Shown here: in pieces, positions 24,082 to 33,499 of the stretch
Layout: each line of letters opens with the position of its first letter
Numbering within the stretch: position 1 is the stretch's first letter
Source: Fimbriimonadaceae bacterium
GTDB taxonomy: Bacteria; Armatimonadota; Fimbriimonadia; Fimbriimonadales; Fimbriimonadaceae
Assembly: GCA_019454105.1 (NCBI GenBank)
Contig: CP075364.1
Span: 124,001 to 188,000 of the forward strand
DNA length: 64,000 nt
Direction: 5' to 3'
Notes under the pieces: generated by a model
Database searches by the model: none
What the model saw: the letters and a program-made list of their open reading frames with translations, nothing else
Told to the model about the DNA's origin: nothing
Translations under genes and position numbers: made by a program

Positions 24082-26187
24082 ATGCTGTTGCCCTTGGTCG
24101 TCGCGGCGATCGAGCCCGAGACTTCTGGACTCACGTACCCGGTCACTCGAAAGGTCACCCATGTCGACTCGTACCATGGCGTCTCGGTAAGCGACCCATA
24201 CCGCTGGCTCGAGGAGCCGATTTCGACTCCGGAAGTGAAAGCTTGGGTGGACGCTCAGAACAGGGTCACCTTCGGCTATTTGTCGAAGATCGAAGGGCGC
24301 GAGCGGATGCTCAAGGAAATGCTTCGGCGGGTGAACTTCGAGAGGTTCACGGTGCCGTTCAGCCAGGGCGGCCGGTACTTCTGGACGCGGAACGACGGGC
24401 TGCAGAACCAGGACGTCGTCTACGTGTCCAAAAGCTTGAGCGGGGAGGGAGAGGTCTTAATCGACCCCAACACCTTCAGCGAGGACGGCACGGTCTCGCT
24501 TGCTGGGCTGGACGTGAGCCTGGACGGCAAGCGGGCCCTCTTCGCTAAGTCTTCGGCGGGATCGGACTGGAACGAGTGGTACGTGTTGGACATCGAGACC
24601 AGGAAGGTGATCGAGGGCCCGGTCAAGTGGTCGAAGTTCGGTGTGGGGTCGCTCGACAAGACGGGAGAGGGGTTCTACTTCCTTCGGTTCCCCGCGCCGA
24701 AGGAGGGCGAGGCGTTCACTCAGATGAACCGGGAGCCGAAGGTGATGTATCACAAGATCGGCGACCCACTGGACGAGAGCCGGCTGGTCTTCGAATTGAA
24801 GGAGCATCCGGACTGGTTCGTGTGGCCGAGCCTAGATGAGGCCCGTGAGACGATGTACCTCTATGTGACCACTCCGGGGACAGTGAACAACCGGCTTTGG
24901 GCGATCGATCTTGGGGCTCCGGAGCGTGGCGTGACGAAGCTCTTCGACGAGAACGACGCGGACTATGTGCCAGTTTTCAGGCAGGGTTCAGAGCACTTTG
25001 TGGTCTCGACCCATGAGGCTCCGAACGGCAAGGTGATGGTCATCGACACGGTGCGCCGGATCGCTCCCCGCATCCTCATTCCGGAGTCGAAGGATCCGAT
25101 TCAGGCGGTGACATTCGTCGGCGGCCAGTTCCTGGTTTCGGTTCTGCGTGACGCCAAGTCGGCGGTCAAGAGATATGCCATGACGGGAGAACTGCTCGGG
25201 GAACTAGAGCTACCGGGTCCAGGGACGGTCGGCGGGCTTGGTGGCAAGTCCACGGACGAGGAGACTTTCTATTCCTATGTCTCGATGGACAAGCCGAGCA
25301 CGATCTACCGCTACGACCTCAAATCAGACAAGAGCACGGTCTATCGGTCGCCGAAGCTACCGTTCGACTCGTCGCGATATGAGTCGAAGCAGGTCTTCGT
25401 GACAAGCCCAGACGGCACCCGGTTTCCCATGTTCATCGCCCATAAGAAGGGGCTCAAACTCGACGGCTCGAACCCGACGATCCTCTATGGATACGGCGGG
25501 TTTGGCGTATCCCAACAACCGTGGTTCTCGACCAGCCGGACGGTCTGGATGGACATGGGCGGGGTGTTCGCCTTGGCTTGTATCCGAGGTGGAGGCGAGT
25601 ACGGGAAGGAGTGGCACGAGTCCGCGACGAAGTTGAGGCGACAGAACGCTTATGACGATTTCATCGCGGCGGCCGAGTGGCTGGTCACGAGTAAGTACAC
25701 TGACTCCAAGAGGCTTGCTGTCCAAGGCGGGTCGAACGGGGGACTGTTGGTCGGGGCCGTCACAAACCAGAGGCCCGACCTGTTCGCGGTGGCGCTCCCT
25801 GGCGTCGGGGTCATGGACATGCTCCGGTTCAACCAGTTCACCATCGGCCGGGCTTGGGAAGGCGACTATGGCTCTCCCACGAACGCAGACGAGTTCTTCG
25901 CCCTCTGGCGCATCTCGCCCTACCACAACCTGAAGCCCGGGACAAAGTTTCCGGCCGTCCTGGTGACGACGGCCGACACTGACGACCGGGTCGTGCCTGC
26001 GCACTCGTTCAAGTACGCGGCTCGACTGCAGGAGTGCCAGGCAGGGACTGCCCCAGTCCTTATCCGGGTCGAGACCTCGGCTGGACATGGAGGAGGGACA
26101 CCAGTCACGAAGGCCCTTGAAGAGCTTTCGGACACCTACGCCTTCACTCTCAAGAATATGGGAAAGAAGATCCCCAGGCGGTTCTAG
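24082..26187 (+). CDS. Prolyl oligopeptidase (S9A)
   Basis: Serine peptidase that cleaves short peptides after proline. The 701-residue protein has an N-terminal beta-propeller (about 70-410) and a C-terminal alpha/beta-hydrolase domain. The catalytic Ser is in GGSNGG (about base 25735), the Asp in TDDRVVPAHS, and the His in SAGHGGG. The N-terminus starts MLLPLVVAAIEPETSG, which may be a short signal peptide, but many family members are cytoplasmic. The stop overlaps that of the convergent GNAT gene. Confidence 0.93.
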   Translation: MLLPLVVAAIEPETSGLTYPVTRKVTHVDSYHGVSVSDPYRWLEEPISTPEVKAWVDAQNRVTFGYLSKIEGRERMLKEMLRRVNFERFTVPFSQGGRYFWTRNDGLQNQDVVYVSKSLSGEGEVLIDPNTFSEDGTVSLAGLDVSLDGKRALFAKSSAGSDWNEWYVLDIETRKVIEGPVKWSKFGVGSLDKTGEGFYFLRFPAPKEGEAFTQMNREPKVMYHKIGDPLDESRLVFELKEHPDWFVWPSLDEARETMYLYVTTPGTVNNRLWAIDLGAPERGVTKLFDENDADYVPVFRQGSEHFVVSTHEAPNGKVMVIDTVRRIAPRILIPESKDPIQAVTFVGGQFLVSVLRDAKSAVKRYAMTGELLGELELPGPGTVGGLGGKSTDEETFYSYVSMDKPSTIYRYDLKSDKSTVYRSPKLPFDSSRYESKQVFVTSPDGTRFPMFIAHKKGLKLDGSNPTILYGYGGFGVSQQPWFSTSRTVWMDMGGVFALACIRGGGEYGKEWHESATKLRRQNAYDDFIAAAEWLVTSKYTDSKRLAVQGGSNGGLLVGAVTNQRPDLFAVALPGVGVMDMLRFNQFTIGRAWEGDYGSPTNADEFFALWRISPYHNLKPGTKFPAVLVTTADTDDRVVPAHSFKYAARLQECQAGTAPVLIRVETSAGHGGGTPVTKALEELSDTYAFTLKNMGKKIPRRF

Positions 26188-27128
26188 GCGGTCAGATCTT
26201 TCGTCAAGGTCAAGTAGCGACGGGTCGGGACGAACCCGTGGCGCCCGTAGAAGTCCTCCAAGGTCGTCCAGTCGATGATCGTCCGGCGGGATCCTCGATG
26301 GGCCAGAGTCTGGAGGGTGGATGCGAGAAGGGCGTCGCCCAATCCCTTGCCTCGTGCCTGCTCGGCGATGCCGATCGGGCCGAGGGCACCCCAAGACGGG
26401 CCCAGAGACCTCCTCCAAATGGCCCCTCCGATGGGTCGTCGCGCGCCTTCGCGCTGTGTGAAGGCAAACCCCTGGATATCGCCTTCGATCCTGAGCAGTA
26501 AGATGTCGCCCGCCTCTCGGTCTTCGACGACCTTCCTCATCGTGTCGTGCCGCCATCGTCCAGGGAAGGACCGGGCAAGAAACGAGTCGAGGGCTTCAGC
26601 GTCGTCCTGAGCAGCTGGTTGGACCGTCGCTCGGTGCTGCGCCAGGAGGTCGCGACACGACTCTGGGGCCTGGAACCCGCACAAGTCGCGCTCAAGATCG
26701 CAGTGGTCGCTCCCGACCTGAAAGCCTGCCATGACCATCTGGGCGAGACGGTCGTCGTCCTTGGGAAAGCCGGGCCAGATATGGTCGTGGTCCATCCCAA
26801 AGACGAGGTTCCGAAAGCCCATCGCGGCGCAGGCGGCGAAGACCTCTTCGAGGGTTTCTTCGACGCCCACGCACGCGGCCAAGTGACACCGATCAGGAGG
26901 CGCCCCGGGATAGGCGGTCGCTGGGGACTTGACTGCCACGAAGCGGTCGTTCCCGTCCCACCAGGAAGCGTCTTCGAGCAGGAGCACGGAACCGGCGGTC
27001 CGCAGCCAAAGATCCTGAGGATCGACGGACCAGACAGGCGCCAAGGCGCGGTCCCAAGCCTGGGACAGGCGGTCCGGAGTCGACGCAGAAAGAGGGAGCC
27101 TCAAGCCACGCCGGCCGTGGAGCCGCAA
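26184..27128 (-). CDS. GNAT-family N-acetyltransferase
   Basis: The 314-residue protein has its clear GNAT motif A near the C-terminus (GPIGIAEQARGKGLGDALL), followed by FYGRHGFVPTRRYL. The N-terminal half looks like a second, decayed GNAT fold (ACVGVEETLEEVFAACAAMGFRNL). The acceptor substrate is unknown. The TTG start at 27128 lies inside the preceding gene (28-base overlap), so the start is uncertain but coupling with the upstream gene is likely. It ends within the stop of the convergent peptidase gene. Confidence 0.82.
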   Translation of the reverse strand: MRLHGRRGLRLPLSASTPDRLSQAWDRALAPVWSVDPQDLWLRTAGSVLLLEDASWWDGNDRFVAVKSPATAYPGAPPDRCHLAACVGVEETLEEVFAACAAMGFRNLVFGMDHDHIWPGFPKDDDRLAQMVMAGFQVGSDHCDLERDLCGFQAPESCRDLLAQHRATVQPAAQDDAEALDSFLARSFPGRWRHDTMRKVVEDREAGDILLLRIEGDIQGFAFTQREGARRPIGGAIWRRSLGPSWGALGPIGIAEQARGKGLGDALLASTLQTLAHRGSRRTIIDWTTLEDFYGRHGFVPTRRYLTLTKDLTA

Positions 27129-27436
27129 ATGACAATTGCGCGGTTCAACTGCTCGAGCCTTTGGGCCACTTCAGCGGTCTCGCGCAGGAGAAGTCGGTCA
27201 AGTGTCGGGTGGGAGAGGAGCCATTCGACCGGATCCCAGGGCCGATGAAAGCCAGCCGGCCCCGGGGCGTCAAAGTGCTCTTGGAACGTGCTTCGGAACT
27301 GGGGGTAATGGCTCTGGAGCTCGCTGCGATACCGTCGATACTCTTCTTGGAGGCCCCACGACGGGCCATAGCGAAAGGCGTCCGTGACGGTCGCCTCGAA
27401 ACGCACTTGAACCTCGCGAAACTCGGCGAAGGTCAT
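27101..27436 (-). CDS. Hypothetical protein
   Basis: A 111-residue, largely helical, charged protein (EEYRRYRSELQSHYPQFRSTF) with several aromatic residues and no signal or TM segment. Its ATG overlaps the DUF1844 stop by 4 bases, and its end overlaps the GNAT start. I recognise no family. The tight arrangement on both sides supports it being a real gene of a three-gene minus-strand unit. Confidence 0.6.
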   Translation of the reverse strand: MTFAEFREVQVRFEATVTDAFRYGPSWGLQEEYRRYRSELQSHYPQFRSTFQEHFDAPGPAGFHRPWDPVEWLLSHPTLDRLLLRETAEVAQRLEQLNRAIVICGSTAGVA

Positions 27437-27708
27437 GATGTCCTCTCGACGAAATTGATCTTCAGGTCGCGGACCAGGTTCTGCATCCGGCGGCGATCCT
27501 CGTCGTCCAACCGCGGCTCTATCAAGGCGGCCAGGGCTGCCGTGGCATCGACAGCGACCTTGGCTTGGTCGAGGTCTCTGGCGATCTCACCCGTCACGAA
27601 GTCGGGCTGAAGCCCCATTTTCTGCCATGCCAGGGCCGACGTTTGGTCGATCACGACGGCGAGGAACTCGAAGACGTCCACCGGCGCCTTGGCTTCTTGG
27701 TCGCTCAT
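27433..27708 (-). CDS. DUF1844 protein
   Basis: A 91-residue cytoplasmic helical protein that matches the DUF1844 pattern: an acidic MSDQE start, VDVFEFLAVVIDQTSALAWQKMGL, DLDQAKVAVDATAALAALIEPRL, and a closing RMQNLVRDLKINFVE. The family has no known role. ATG 27708 is chosen; an in-frame TTG two codons upstream is possible, with GGAG immediately before the ATG. It diverges from the BTAD-TIR-AAA gene. Confidence 0.8.
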   Translation of the reverse strand: MSDQEAKAPVDVFEFLAVVIDQTSALAWQKMGLQPDFVTGEIARDLDQAKVAVDATAALAALIEPRLDDEDRRRMQNLVRDLKINFVERTS

Positions 27709-27764
27709 CTCCAATAAGAGTGACGCTGAGGGTGGGCAGAAGGCACCGAGGGTTTGGGCCCGAG

Positions 27765-27770
27765 TATTGT
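27765..27770 (+). promoter_or_regulatory. Possible -10 element of the BTAD-TIR-AAA gene
   Basis: TATTGT lies 13 bases before ATG 27784, in the divergent gap to the DUF1844 gene. It is the best TANNNT match there; no -35 is evident. Confidence 0.35.
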
Positions 27771-27783
27771 AGTGACCAAGAAC

Positions 27784-30081
27784 ATGATGTCAGGGCCCCA
27801 CTCTTCGGGCGCATGGCCTTTAGACGACGACATCTGGGCGTTCCGGATGCTTGGACGGTTCGAAGGCACAAGACGAGGGGCTTCAATGCCCCGACTCCGT
27901 TCGCGGTCGGCGGCTTCCGTGCTCGCGTTCCTGGCTCTGCACCGTGGCCGAGAGTTCTCGCGCGCAGAACTCGGCGAGACGATTTGGCCGGACGGCGAAC
28001 CCGAGAAGCAAATGCAAAACCTTCGTCGTACTCTCTCAGACATCCGTGACGCGCTCGAATCGGATGGTCTTGAGGGAGTCGTTCTCGAAGCTGGAAGGAA
28101 CTACGCCCGTCTTTCGCCAGACCACTTCACGACCGACTGCGAGCGCCTGACGGCGCTTGCCGAGAGCGCCGAGCGAACCGGGGACGACCAGGCTCAAGCC
28201 CAGATTTGGGGCGAGATCATGGGACTTTACCAAGGGCCGTTGCTTTCACCGCTCTACGATTCATGGATCACACCGTTCCGTCTTGAGTTCGAGGAGAGCT
28301 ATGTCGGAGCCGTACGGGGGCTTATCGGCTTACTGATCTCCGCCGGGCAGAGCCGGGACGCGGTGAAAATCGGACGAAGGGCGGTCACCGTCGCGCCCCT
28401 CCGTGAGGACACTCATGTGGCCTTGATCCGGGCCTATGCCAGTGCTGGACTCGGAAGCGAGGCGGTGCGGCAGTTCGAGGAGCTCGAGCGGATACTGGAC
28501 GACAATTGGGGCGAATCGCCGTCGCATGAGGCAGTCGAAGCGCTCGAGTCTGGGCCTGTCGCGGTTCCGAGGCGCCGGCCAGGGCCAACCACGCCAACGA
28601 CGAAGCCGAGCAACGACCTGGTGTCGCCGTCCGACATCGTTTTGCTTTTCGACAGGACTAACGAGTTGGCCTCCAAGAGAGTTTCCGAGCTTCGCGATGC
28701 GCTAGGCGAGGCCGGACTGAGCGCCTTTTTCGACAGGCACACGAGCCCTGATCTGACCTGGGGCAAGACCATCGAGAGCAAAGTCCGGAAGGCCAAAGTG
28801 GTCGCCGCGCTGGTCTCTGAAGGATCGGATCAGAACGAGATGATGACGGCCGAGCTCGAGATCGCCGACTCGGAAAGCCTTGACGACGGGACGCCGAGGA
28901 TCTTCTCGCTCAAACTTGACGGCGCTTGGCCGCTTGCCGGGGTGATGGGGGGTGTTCTCAACTCCCGACCGTCGTTCGATTGGCCGTCCGAGGCCGATGT
29001 CGAGACCGCAGTGGGATACATCAAGGACGCTCACTGGCGCGAGAAGGCTCCGTTGGTTGCGATCGAGCCGGACCATCCCGGTGGCGCGGTGCCTCTCGAT
29101 TCGAAGTTCTACATCGACCGACCGACCGATCACCTAGTCAAGCGGGCGATAGAGACCTGCGACAGCATCGTCTTGGTCAAAGCACCGAGGCAGACCGGCA
29201 AGACTTCGCTGCTCGCCCGTGCGGCCCAGTTCGCGAGAGCGGGGGAGCGCCGTCTGGTGCTCTCGGACTTTCAGACGATGAGCGCGTCCCAGCTGCACTC
29301 GGAGGAGACGCTTTACAAGGGGCTGGCGTCCGGATTGGCGACCCAGCTCGGGTCTCAAGTCGACCTCAAGGAACTTTGGAACGATTGGCTGGGAGCCAAC
29401 TCGAACTTGGACGCGGCCGTGGTCGCGGTGCTGGAAGAGACTGAGGGGCCAGTGGTCTGGTGCTTTGACGAAGTCGACCGCTTGTTCGGGCATCCCTACA
29501 GCACCGACTTCTTTGGCCTGGTGCGGAGCTGGCACAACCGGCGTGCGTTGGAGCCGGGCAGCGTTTGGCAGCGGTTGACTGTGGTGATCACGTTCGCCAC
29601 GGAGGCCCACTTGTTCATCAGGGACCTCAACCAGTCGCCTTTCAATGTCGGCACACGGCTTGAGCTGGCCGACTTTGACGAGGCGCAGATGCTCGACCTT
29701 GTTCGGCGGTACGGCTCGCCCTTGACGAGCGACGAGGACGTCGCACGATTGCGAGAACTGGTGGGCGGGCAGCCGTTCTTGGTTCGACGGGCCTTAGACC
29801 GGATCGCCACAGACCGTGCCAGTCTTGAGGACATCGAGGCCGACGCGCTCAGGGATGACGGTCCGTTCGGCGACCATCTCTCTCGACTCTGGTTCTCGCT
29901 CTCGCGTGACGAGTCCACCATGACTGAAGTCGGCAACTTGTTGGAGGGAAAGCCGTTCCAGAGGCCAGAGACCTTCTATCGACTTCGGGCGGGCGGCCTG
30001 ATCGTCGGTTCACCAGATGAACCACGGTTTCGGTGCGGAGCCTATGGCCGTTACTTGGCCTATCGGCGAGGGCCGAACTGA
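27784..30081 (+). CDS. SARP/BTAD-TIR-AAA fusion protein (STAND-like)
   Basis: A protein of about 765 residues with four parts. First is an OmpR-type winged helix as in SARP regulators (FRMLGRFEG to LRRTLSDIRDAL). Second is a bacterial transcriptional activator domain of TPR type (about residues 120-255). Third is a TIR-like domain (about 280-400: DIVLLFDRTNELASKRV, GLSAFFDRHT, a Glu in MMTAELEIA). Last is an AAA/STAND-like ATPase (about 435 to the end) of the AAA_35 type, with GGAVPLDSKFYIDRP, Walker A PRQTGKTS and Walker B VVWCFDEVD. The DNA-binding part suggests transcription control; TIR plus ATPase suggests regulated signalling or NADase activity. A TTG at 27754 could add 10 residues. It converges on a paralogous AAA gene, overlapping by 22 bases. 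Confidence 0.82.
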   Translation: MMSGPHSSGAWPLDDDIWAFRMLGRFEGTRRGASMPRLRSRSAASVLAFLALHRGREFSRAELGETIWPDGEPEKQMQNLRRTLSDIRDALESDGLEGVVLEAGRNYARLSPDHFTTDCERLTALAESAERTGDDQAQAQIWGEIMGLYQGPLLSPLYDSWITPFRLEFEESYVGAVRGLIGLLISAGQSRDAVKIGRRAVTVAPLREDTHVALIRAYASAGLGSEAVRQFEELERILDDNWGESPSHEAVEALESGPVAVPRRRPGPTTPTTKPSNDLVSPSDIVLLFDRTNELASKRVSELRDALGEAGLSAFFDRHTSPDLTWGKTIESKVRKAKVVAALVSEGSDQNEMMTAELEIADSESLDDGTPRIFSLKLDGAWPLAGVMGGVLNSRPSFDWPSEADVETAVGYIKDAHWREKAPLVAIEPDHPGGAVPLDSKFYIDRPTDHLVKRAIETCDSIVLVKAPRQTGKTSLLARAAQFARAGERRLVLSDFQTMSASQLHSEETLYKGLASGLATQLGSQVDLKELWNDWLGANSNLDAAVVAVLEETEGPVVWCFDEVDRLFGHPYSTDFFGLVRSWHNRRALEPGSVWQRLTVVITFATEAHLFIRDLNQSPFNVGTRLELADFDEAQMLDLVRRYGSPLTSDEDVARLRELVGGQPFLVRRALDRIATDRASLEDIEADALRDDGPFGDHLSRLWFSLSRDESTMTEVGNLLEGKPFQRPETFYRLRAGGLIVGSPDEPRFRCGAYGRYLAYRRGPN

Positions 30082-33000
30082 GGGGGTGGACCATGGAAGA
30101 TTTGGACCGTGCCGTCGCTCGAGACGGTGGCGACCTTTGATCGGTCGCCGCACATCCTGGCCGCGAAAACGGTAAGGCTGTGGCCCAGGAACTCCATGAC
30201 CGGTTGCCCGGTCTCGGTGTCCGAAAGCCGAGCGGTCTTGTCGGCTGAGGCCGTCAAGATTCGGTTCCCGTCCGGCGTGAACTCGGCGGTGGGCACCCAG
30301 CTCTGGTGACGGATTCGTCCGATCTCCTGGCCCTTGGCCGCATCCCAGATGCGGGCGCTACCATCGAAAGACCAAGTCAGGATGCGGGACTCGTCCCCGT
30401 TCCAGATCGCGTTGAAGAGACGCGCACGGTGTCCCGAGAGGGTCAGAATCGATGACGCTAGGTCGGAAGACAGCACCCGGGCGGTGCCGTCCATGCAAGA
30501 CACGAGGATCCGCCCGCCGTCCATGGAGAAACGGGCTGACCGCAGCGGAGAAGGCACGGAGGTTCTGGCGACGACACGGGCCTCAGGGATGTCCCAAATC
30601 CTTAAAGTCTTCCCGCTGCTCGACACCAGCTTCAAGTTGTCGCTAGAAAAGCCGAGAGCCTGGATTCTCGTTTCATGACCTTGGATCGGAATCTCCTTCA
30701 TCGAGGGTCGAACCTGGTAAAGCTTGAGGTCGCCGCTGATTGAGCCCGCTGCGAGGAACTCCCCCGACGGAGAGAACTTGGCAGTCACGACCTTCCCTTC
30801 GAGCTTCTTGAGTGAAAAAGGATTCCCAGTCCGGTCGATGATGGACAGCGTCCCGTCCTCACCTCCTAAAGCCACCAATCTGCCTCGGGGATCGACCGCA
30901 ATGGGGAACGGTGGGTCGCCCTGGCCAAGGTGCACTTTCGCCTTGATCTTCCCAGTCAGCGTGTCGAGCAGAATCCCTTTGCCGTCGGTGCCGACCGTGA
31001 CCAAGTGCCGACTGTCGTGCAGCCACGCACAGTCGAAGACTTCGCGATCATGCAGCTTGTACTTCTCGACAGCAGGATGTTGTTGAACCGGCCAGACGCG
31101 GACCGTCCTGTCGCGGCTGCCCGTGAAAATCTTCTGGCCATCAAGCGAAATATTCGCAAAGGTCAACCAGTCTCGGCTACCGACATACTGCTGGAGCATG
31201 CGGCCCGTTTCTGCTTCCCAGATCGCCGCTGTGCCGTCGGCGCTCGCGGTCAGGAGACGCCGGCTGTCCGGGAGCCAGCGGACATACTGGACGCTCGAAC
31301 CGTGGCCGATAAGGTTTCGAAGGTGACGCCCGGTCTCAGAATCGATGATCGAGACGAACGGGCTTTGCTGACCCATCGCGAGGAGTCTGCCGTCTCGGGA
31401 AAGAGAGACCGCGTCTGGATTCCGAAAGTCTTCATGTTCGACCGCATAGATTGTTTCAAGACCAGGTAGCCGGCACGCCCTCAAGGTACCTGGGCCTCTT
31501 TGGTCGGATTCGACGACGTAGATTCTTGAGCCTTCGTGGTCGACAACCGCGCGGTGAACTCTGGCTGGCCATGGCTTAGAAAACATTCTTTCGGGTCGGT
31601 TCGGTCCCAGCTGATAGGCGCAGAGCCTCTCGCCATTGGAACTCGCATTGACCTCCGTGCCGGCCAAGAAACTCGATTCTTGGAGACGACCATTGACGAT
31701 GATGGGGACTGGCCATGAGGTGGTCGAAAGCTTGCCGTCTTTGATCGCGGCAATCTGGAGTTCGATGGCTTCGGTGTCTTCCGGCCGGCAAAAGCCAAAG
31801 TATCGAGCCGAATCTAAGAAGACGGGCCCACGATCGACGAGGTTCTGGAGCAACAATGGGGTCACAGACCCTTCAAAGATCCGGTACAGCCCCCCCGAGG
31901 TTGCGACCATCAAGGCTCCGTCGGGGCCAATCTCTCCATCCTCCACCGGATGGTCGAAAGTGTGGAGGATCTGTCCGCGCCCAAGATAGTTTGACCAATA
32001 ATCCCATTCCCATCCTTTGTCTGGAGATCCCTTCTGCCGGTCGATCATCTCTCCAATGCCAATCCAGTTCTTGCGCTCGACTTCCAATCGGAGAGACAAC
32101 ATATCGCGGAAGTAGTTGGTGCGTTCTGCGGATCGGCGCATCGCCTGGGCTTCGTTGGTGGCTGCCTGAAGACGCTGCACCATTCGGGCGTTCTGTACAG
32201 CGAAGTAAGCAACGACGCCGAGGACAACGGCCGCCACGCTGGCCGTTCGCAAGGCGGCCTGGCGTGCCGCTGCCTGCTGTCGCCTCTGTTCGGCCTTGGG
32301 GAGGTTCGCCCGGATCCAATTGTGATCGAAGACTTGACGATAGATTCGGTTTCTTGGGACGAGTCTGCCGTCAAGCGAGCCACAAGCCCCGGAGAGCCGC
32401 AGGGTCGCTAGCACGGGGTTGGAGTCATCGGCCATGACGGGCTTGCGCTTGAGGATATTCGCATAGGTGGAGAGCACACGGGTCAACCGCTCTTCAGGAC
32501 CGAGGAGGGGGTCTCGCGTCTCGAGCATGCGCCTCTCGGTGTCGGCCAAGTTGGCGTCTTCATCAAGGGCTGTCTTTCCGAAGTAGACATGCCTGACGAG
32601 GGAATCCACGTCGCTCGCATTGACGATCGACAGATCGTCCATGGCTTTCTGACAAAGGAACTGGGTGAGGTAAGGGTGGCCATGGGTCCAGTGAAAGACC
32701 CTTCGGACGAGTTGAAGGCCCGACTTTCTGCCCTCAAGGAGAGCAGCACCGTACCGCTCCACATCGCTCAAAGTGAGGTCAGTGAGTTCGATCGCCGTAC
32801 CGATGTTAAACGGGGTGACTTCCACGTTCTTGACCAATTGATCGGGCGTCGCCACTCCGACGAGACAAAACGATAGGCGTCCGAGGCGCGGGTCCTGCGA
32901 CCTCGCATTGAAGAGTCCGCGGATCCCGGAAAAGAACTCGTCCGTGGAGAACGGAAGCGACCGCACAAAGTCGATTTCATCGATAAAGACCGTCACGGGC

Positions 33001-33419
33001 CCACTTACGAGTTCAAGAACGACGTTCTGAACGGCACTCACCCACCTGGACAGCGGCCCCACCATTTGGTTGTTTTTCCAATAGTCGAAGAGCTGTTTTT
33101 GGCAACCGAGGTCTTGGCCCAAGGTATTCAGCAAGCCGGCGTACCACTGCTCGGCCGAGAGGTTGGAACCTAATCTCTGCAGGTCGATGCGGGCGATTCG
33201 ATGGTTCAGCTGGGCCAGCTTGACGGCTGTTCGGGCGACGAGGGAGGACTTACCCTTTTGGCGCGAGTCAAGGACGTAAACATACTCGCCGCGGAGAAGC
33301 GCGGTTAGGATGGCTCGGTCGGCTGGCCGCTCGACATAGCTTGGCGAGTCGGGTGGGAGCGTTCCTCCCGCCTGGAAGAACGGTTTTCGGTCGAAAGAGG
33401 TGGACTCGGTCCGTACCAA
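30060..33419 (-). CDS. AAA_35-type ATPase with TM helix and WD40 repeats
   Basis: The 1119-residue protein opens with an AAA/STAND-like ATPase (PPDSPSYVERPADRAI, Walker A DSRQKGKSS at 52-59, Walker B VTVFIDEID near 147). A winged-helix-like region follows, then one TM helix (about 392-409), a helical linker and a WD40 propeller region from about residue 670 to the end (GHGSSVQYVRWLPDSRRLLTAS, GSRDRTVRVW, SFDGSARIWD). This layout is typical of ligand-sensing STAND proteins, with the propeller as sensor. The start is TTG 33419, with no better codon in frame. The gene looks somewhat less GC-rich by eye than its neighbours. Confidence 0.85.
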   Translation of the reverse strand: MVRTESTSFDRKPFFQAGGTLPPDSPSYVERPADRAILTALLRGEYVYVLDSRQKGKSSLVARTAVKLAQLNHRIARIDLQRLGSNLSAEQWYAGLLNTLGQDLGCQKQLFDYWKNNQMVGPLSRWVSAVQNVVLELVSGPVTVFIDEIDFVRSLPFSTDEFFSGIRGLFNARSQDPRLGRLSFCLVGVATPDQLVKNVEVTPFNIGTAIELTDLTLSDVERYGAALLEGRKSGLQLVRRVFHWTHGHPYLTQFLCQKAMDDLSIVNASDVDSLVRHVYFGKTALDEDANLADTERRMLETRDPLLGPEERLTRVLSTYANILKRKPVMADDSNPVLATLRLSGACGSLDGRLVPRNRIYRQVFDHNWIRANLPKAEQRRQQAAARQAALRTASVAAVVLGVVAYFAVQNARMVQRLQAATNEAQAMRRSAERTNYFRDMLSLRLEVERKNWIGIGEMIDRQKGSPDKGWEWDYWSNYLGRGQILHTFDHPVEDGEIGPDGALMVATSGGLYRIFEGSVTPLLLQNLVDRGPVFLDSARYFGFCRPEDTEAIELQIAAIKDGKLSTTSWPVPIIVNGRLQESSFLAGTEVNASSNGERLCAYQLGPNRPERMFSKPWPARVHRAVVDHEGSRIYVVESDQRGPGTLRACRLPGLETIYAVEHEDFRNPDAVSLSRDGRLLAMGQQSPFVSIIDSETGRHLRNLIGHGSSVQYVRWLPDSRRLLTASADGTAAIWEAETGRMLQQYVGSRDWLTFANISLDGQKIFTGSRDRTVRVWPVQQHPAVEKYKLHDREVFDCAWLHDSRHLVTVGTDGKGILLDTLTGKIKAKVHLGQGDPPFPIAVDPRGRLVALGGEDGTLSIIDRTGNPFSLKKLEGKVVTAKFSPSGEFLAAGSISGDLKLYQVRPSMKEIPIQGHETRIQALGFSSDNLKLVSSSGKTLRIWDIPEARVVARTSVPSPLRSARFSMDGGRILVSCMDGTARVLSSDLASSILTLSGHRARLFNAIWNGDESRILTWSFDGSARIWDAAKGQEIGRIRHQSWVPTAEFTPDGNRILTASADKTARLSDTETGQPVMEFLGHSLTVFAARMCGDRSKVATVSSDGTVQIFHGPPPQFGPRR

Positions 33420-33484
33420 AGGTGTCTCTGCATTGTGGCAGGCCGTTCGCCGGGTAGTCCAGCCTGACTCGTTCAGTCAAGGGC

Positions 33485-33490
33485 TAAACT
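33485..33490 (+). promoter_or_regulatory. Putative -10 element of proS
   Basis: TAAACT, preceded by GGC as at pdxT's GC, ends 9 bases (CGGTCTCGA) before the proS ATG in the 80-base divergent gap. Confidence 0.5.
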
Positions 33491-33499
33491 CGGTCTCGA

